Assembly: GCA_027405735.1 (NCBI GenBank)
Contig: JAPEHQ010000007.1
Span: 886,001-950,000 of the forward strand
DNA from: Mucor racemosus
Lineage: Eukaryota; Mucoromycota; Mucoromycetes; Mucorales; Mucoraceae
Length of the DNA: 64,000 nucleotides
Reading direction: 5' to 3'
The translations under genes were made by a program, and so were the position numbers. Below, one piece after another: positions 61,245-64,000 of this stretch; the stretch's first letter is position 1; every line of letters starts with the position of its first letter. A model generated the notes under the pieces. That model ran no database searches, was not told the DNA's origin, and saw only the letters and a program-made list of their open reading frames with translations.

Positions 61245-63055
61245 CATCATACTATCATCATCAGTTCTATAATTATCTGATAAAGAAATAAGAGCTTCTT
61301 TTGTTTCCAAAAAATCTTCTCTACTAAGACCACTTTCTCCTTGACTGTACTCGTAAAAATCGCTAAAGGCAATCTTGTTCAAGTTGTTTAAATGATGGTC
61401 TACAGTTTCCTTCAATATGGATCCTGATTCGAATTGAGTAAAAACAGGTACAGATTGAGCAGGTTCTACTGAAGTTTGTTGTGTGATAAAACCATCTTGA
61501 TTTACACGGGATGAAAAGATATGAGGATATGTTTCGGGAAGTGGAAATGCACAATCAAGACTGAATCGTGTTTGAAGTGGATCATTGCTATCTTTAAAGT
61601 TGGAGTACAGTTTCTCAAGATATTCGGATTGTTGTCTCATATTAGAAGGCAATCCTCTTGCAACTAAAACTTCACCATAAACATCATTTTTCTATATAGT
61701 GTGTAAATAAACATAGACATACATACGCATTTAGCAAAATCTTACATCTTGTACTGCAACCCGATCTAAAAATGAAAGCGTTGGCTTTAATTGTTGATTA
61801 TTTTCCAGTGTATCCGTATATCCATTTTCTGAGATGGGTAAGGGGAGAGATACAGATAACGATGCCAAGCTAGTGCTTCTAACCCAATTCAATTTACTGA
61901 CAGTATCTGCCATAGTTAATGGATTGTGCTTTAATCTATAAGGTAACGAGTTGCTTTCAATGGCAGATGCAATTATAGCACTGGTATGATATCTTGATAA
62001 TTCATTAAATCGCAAATAAGAAGACAATCCACATCTTTGGATAGACGACTGTGTAGGCGTATAGATAGGTACATAGATAGATGATAAGTCAGAAAGACGT
62101 GTGATACTCAATGCTCTATTCAGCATGATTTTTTGCTTATGACGCTACAGAACATGCATTGGATTGTTAGTAAATCTAAAGATAATAGAAAATGATATTT
62201 ACATCTGTTCTATACTGTGCATGAGAATCACAAAGACCATAAGTCATGATTGGTGTTTTTGCAAATTCATCACGAATATTATTTAATAATCCTTCGGTAA
62301 ATCCACCAAAAGCATCATCTACATCTGTCATGATTTGAAATCCTTGCAGATTATCACATTCTTCAACAAAAAATCTAAAATTATCCTCAAAAATATCAGT
62401 TTCCTTTTCGTTGTCTTGATAGGATTGTCTTCCTATAGTATAATTATCGAATGGGGTGATATCATTATCCATTTGATGTGTTACAATGGGATTGATAGAT
62501 CTAGGATGATAGTAAATTCTGTTGTAATCTGACCAATTGTTCACTGATTGATCCAGTTGTTGAATAGCAGCGTCCATATTGACATGACCAGAATCCATTC
62601 GATCCAGTTCTTGTTGATATTGATTTTTGGTAATGCGTCTATCGATGCGATTAATGCCTTGTTCCCAAGGTACTTGTTGTGCATCGGTATCTACTCCACC
62701 GAAAAGTTTATTGTATTTTTGCATGGATCCAAATCCACCCTTTAAATCGTAGATTAGTGTTCTCGGTGTGTATGTCAAAACACCCTATGGATTTGTAAAT
62801 ACATTTTTTCAAATTCTACACTATAAAGAAACCTACTGAAGATGTCTCTCCTTGTCTATATAACACATCATGGTTTATTTCTTCAGTTTTTATTTGAGTG
62901 CTGTCACCATAACTGAAATATTCTTCCTATAAAATATAGTGATTAACAATTGATATTTATATTTGTATACGAACAACTTATACCTGAGAATTCCAGAAAT
63001 GTGTTCCAACATGGTTTGCTAGTGAACCAAGCTGCAAAGTAACAATTTCACGCAT
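61239..63055 (-). CDS. dml1: Misato / DML1 family protein
   Basis: Tubulin/FtsZ-like protein needed for mitochondrial distribution and morphology. Five exons (62984-63055, 62837-62926, 62203-62784, 61746-62144, 61239-61691; introns 52-58 nt) give 531 residues, within family range. The N-terminus MREIVTLQLGSLANHVGTHFW is the conserved Misato start; YTPRTLIYDLKG follows, then NRIDRRITKNQYQQELD, and in the second half the tubulin-like QIMTDVDDAFGGFTEGLL and RDEFAKTPIMTYGL. The C-terminus is acidic (DNYRTDDDSMML). Start at 63055 fits because it yields the invariant MREI. It converges with the PDCD7-like gene, the last codon plus stop being the same TTATAA, and lies 86 bp downstream of LENG1 on the same strand. 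Confidence 0.93.
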
Positions 63056-63141
63056 AGTTGTGGTTTTAGAAAAGAAAAGATAAAATTTTATTTATAGTAT
63101 GAATGGTATGTAGTGTGAGTTTATTTACAAGCCGCTGCTAG

Positions 63142-64000
63142 TTACTGGAAGCGCAACTTCTTTTTACGATGATTTTGAGCTTTAGAAGTCTCATCTCTGT
63201 TGAATTGAGAGTTATAACCTCTTTTTCTATCATCTAGTTCCACTTTTTCTTCTTCTGCTTCATCGTCATGCAGGTACAATGATTTTAATCGAGATTGTTC
63301 ATTTCTCTCTCTCTCTAATCTCTTTGCCCGAAGTTCTTCAATAGACGGTGACAATGATTCCTTTGATCTGCCATGACTACTACTATGGCTATGCTTTTTC
63401 TTCTTCTTATCAGATATTGATGAGGATTTATGTTCTCTTTTGCTGTGCTTCTTTTCATCTCGTTTTTTAAGAGTGTTTGTTATATAATCTAATGGGTCAT
63501 TACTGATTTCAAGAGGTTTTCGTTTATGTTTATGTGGATTGTCATCCTTTCTATTATTTCTTTTGAATACATGCTGATCTATATACTTTTCCTCTCTTTG
63601 ATTTGATGGTTTGGCATACCATGGATCTATTTGGTGATAGCGTTAGTATTTATTTACACAAATTATACAGTTATATTCTACCTTTTTCGGTTCCTTTATC
63701 CAAATACATTGTTATTTGCTTTTCCCATTTTTCATCTTTAGCTTTTTGTTCAGCTTCATGTTCTGGATTATTACTGTTTGCTTTTTGTTTATCCTCTAAA
63801 TCTTGAAATAAGTTTACATGCTCAATGCGGTTGACATCTTTTTTGTCGTCGACAGAAGGTAAATTTGCATTGGCTCTTTTTCTCAATAAATCAAGCCGGG
63901 CTTCGCTTTCCTAGATATACAAAAGGGAATTAATCAATGCTAAGATTGGATAATAACAATAAGACTTACAGCAAATATTACTCGGTCTTGTTTCTTCTTA
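63142..64000 (-). CDS. LENG1 homologue (Cir_N-type, 5' partial)
   Basis: Exons in window: 63970-64000 (continues outside), 63682-63910 and 63142-63626, introns 59 and 55 nt, about 247 residues visible. KKQDRVIFAESEARLDLLRKRA is the end of the CIR N-terminal-like domain; NLFQDLE, DPWYAKP, NDPLDYITNTLKK and SPSIEELRAKRLERERNEQ follow in the order known from LENG1. The middle is a Lys/His/Ser-rich disordered region and the tail is basic (HRKKKLRFQ). LENG1 proteins are found with spliceosome and nuclear factors, but their exact role is unsettled. The start codon lies beyond the window. Confidence 0.82.

Overview
The window is nuclear DNA of a filamentous fungus, most likely an early-diverging Mucoromycota (Mucorales-like) species; the species cannot be fixed from sequence alone. 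The reasons are very AT-rich intergenic DNA, compact genes with 48-73 nt GT-AG introns, a secreted HsbA-type protein, a TOR-pathway Rheb GTPase, and homologues of minor-spliceosome and LENG1 proteins that common yeasts lack. Gene models below were built by joining exons in frame; every multi-exon model that is complete sums to a multiple of three.

Layout. 1-2071: Rheb (5' end outside the window) and an alpha/beta hydrolase in tandem. 2072-7330: repeat-rich DNA. 7359-10824: two HsbA genes with identical coding sequence, back to back (divergent) around a 2.2-kb spacer. 11279-15214: two convergent ten-finger C2H2 proteins. 15215-25860: dispersed repeats, including one family-A repeat split by a 2.7-kb family-B insertion. 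25934-33951: a housekeeping block of Cdc37, a PPR protein, nicotinamide riboside kinase (reverse strand) and NAD-dependent glycerol-3-phosphate dehydrogenase. 35925-45900: the TRAPPC8/Trs85 gene framed by a 1.9-kb inverted pair of family-A repeats. 45901-60165: a large transposon graveyard with a MITE, three family-B copies in the window carrying a decayed dynein intermediate-chain exon, a tRNA-derived SINE-like unit, a 2.7-kb element of unknown class and a dead Tc1 element nested in a family-A repeat. 60323-64000: a PDCD7-like (U11/U12 59K) protein, Misato/DML1 and a LENG1 homologue that runs off the end.

The genes do not form one pathway. Some themes recur: Rheb and the NAD-linked enzymes (NRK makes NMN, Gpd uses NADH) are core metabolism and growth control; Cdc37 has a clear heat-shock element; PDCD7-like and LENG1 are both splicing-linked. 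The unusual biology is mostly structural: ectopic gene conversion in both genes and repeats, precise nested insertions with reconstructable empty sites, gene-fragment capture by a repeat, and two convergent genes that share one palindromic TTATAA for both stop codons. No rRNA or tRNA genes and no CRISPR were seen.
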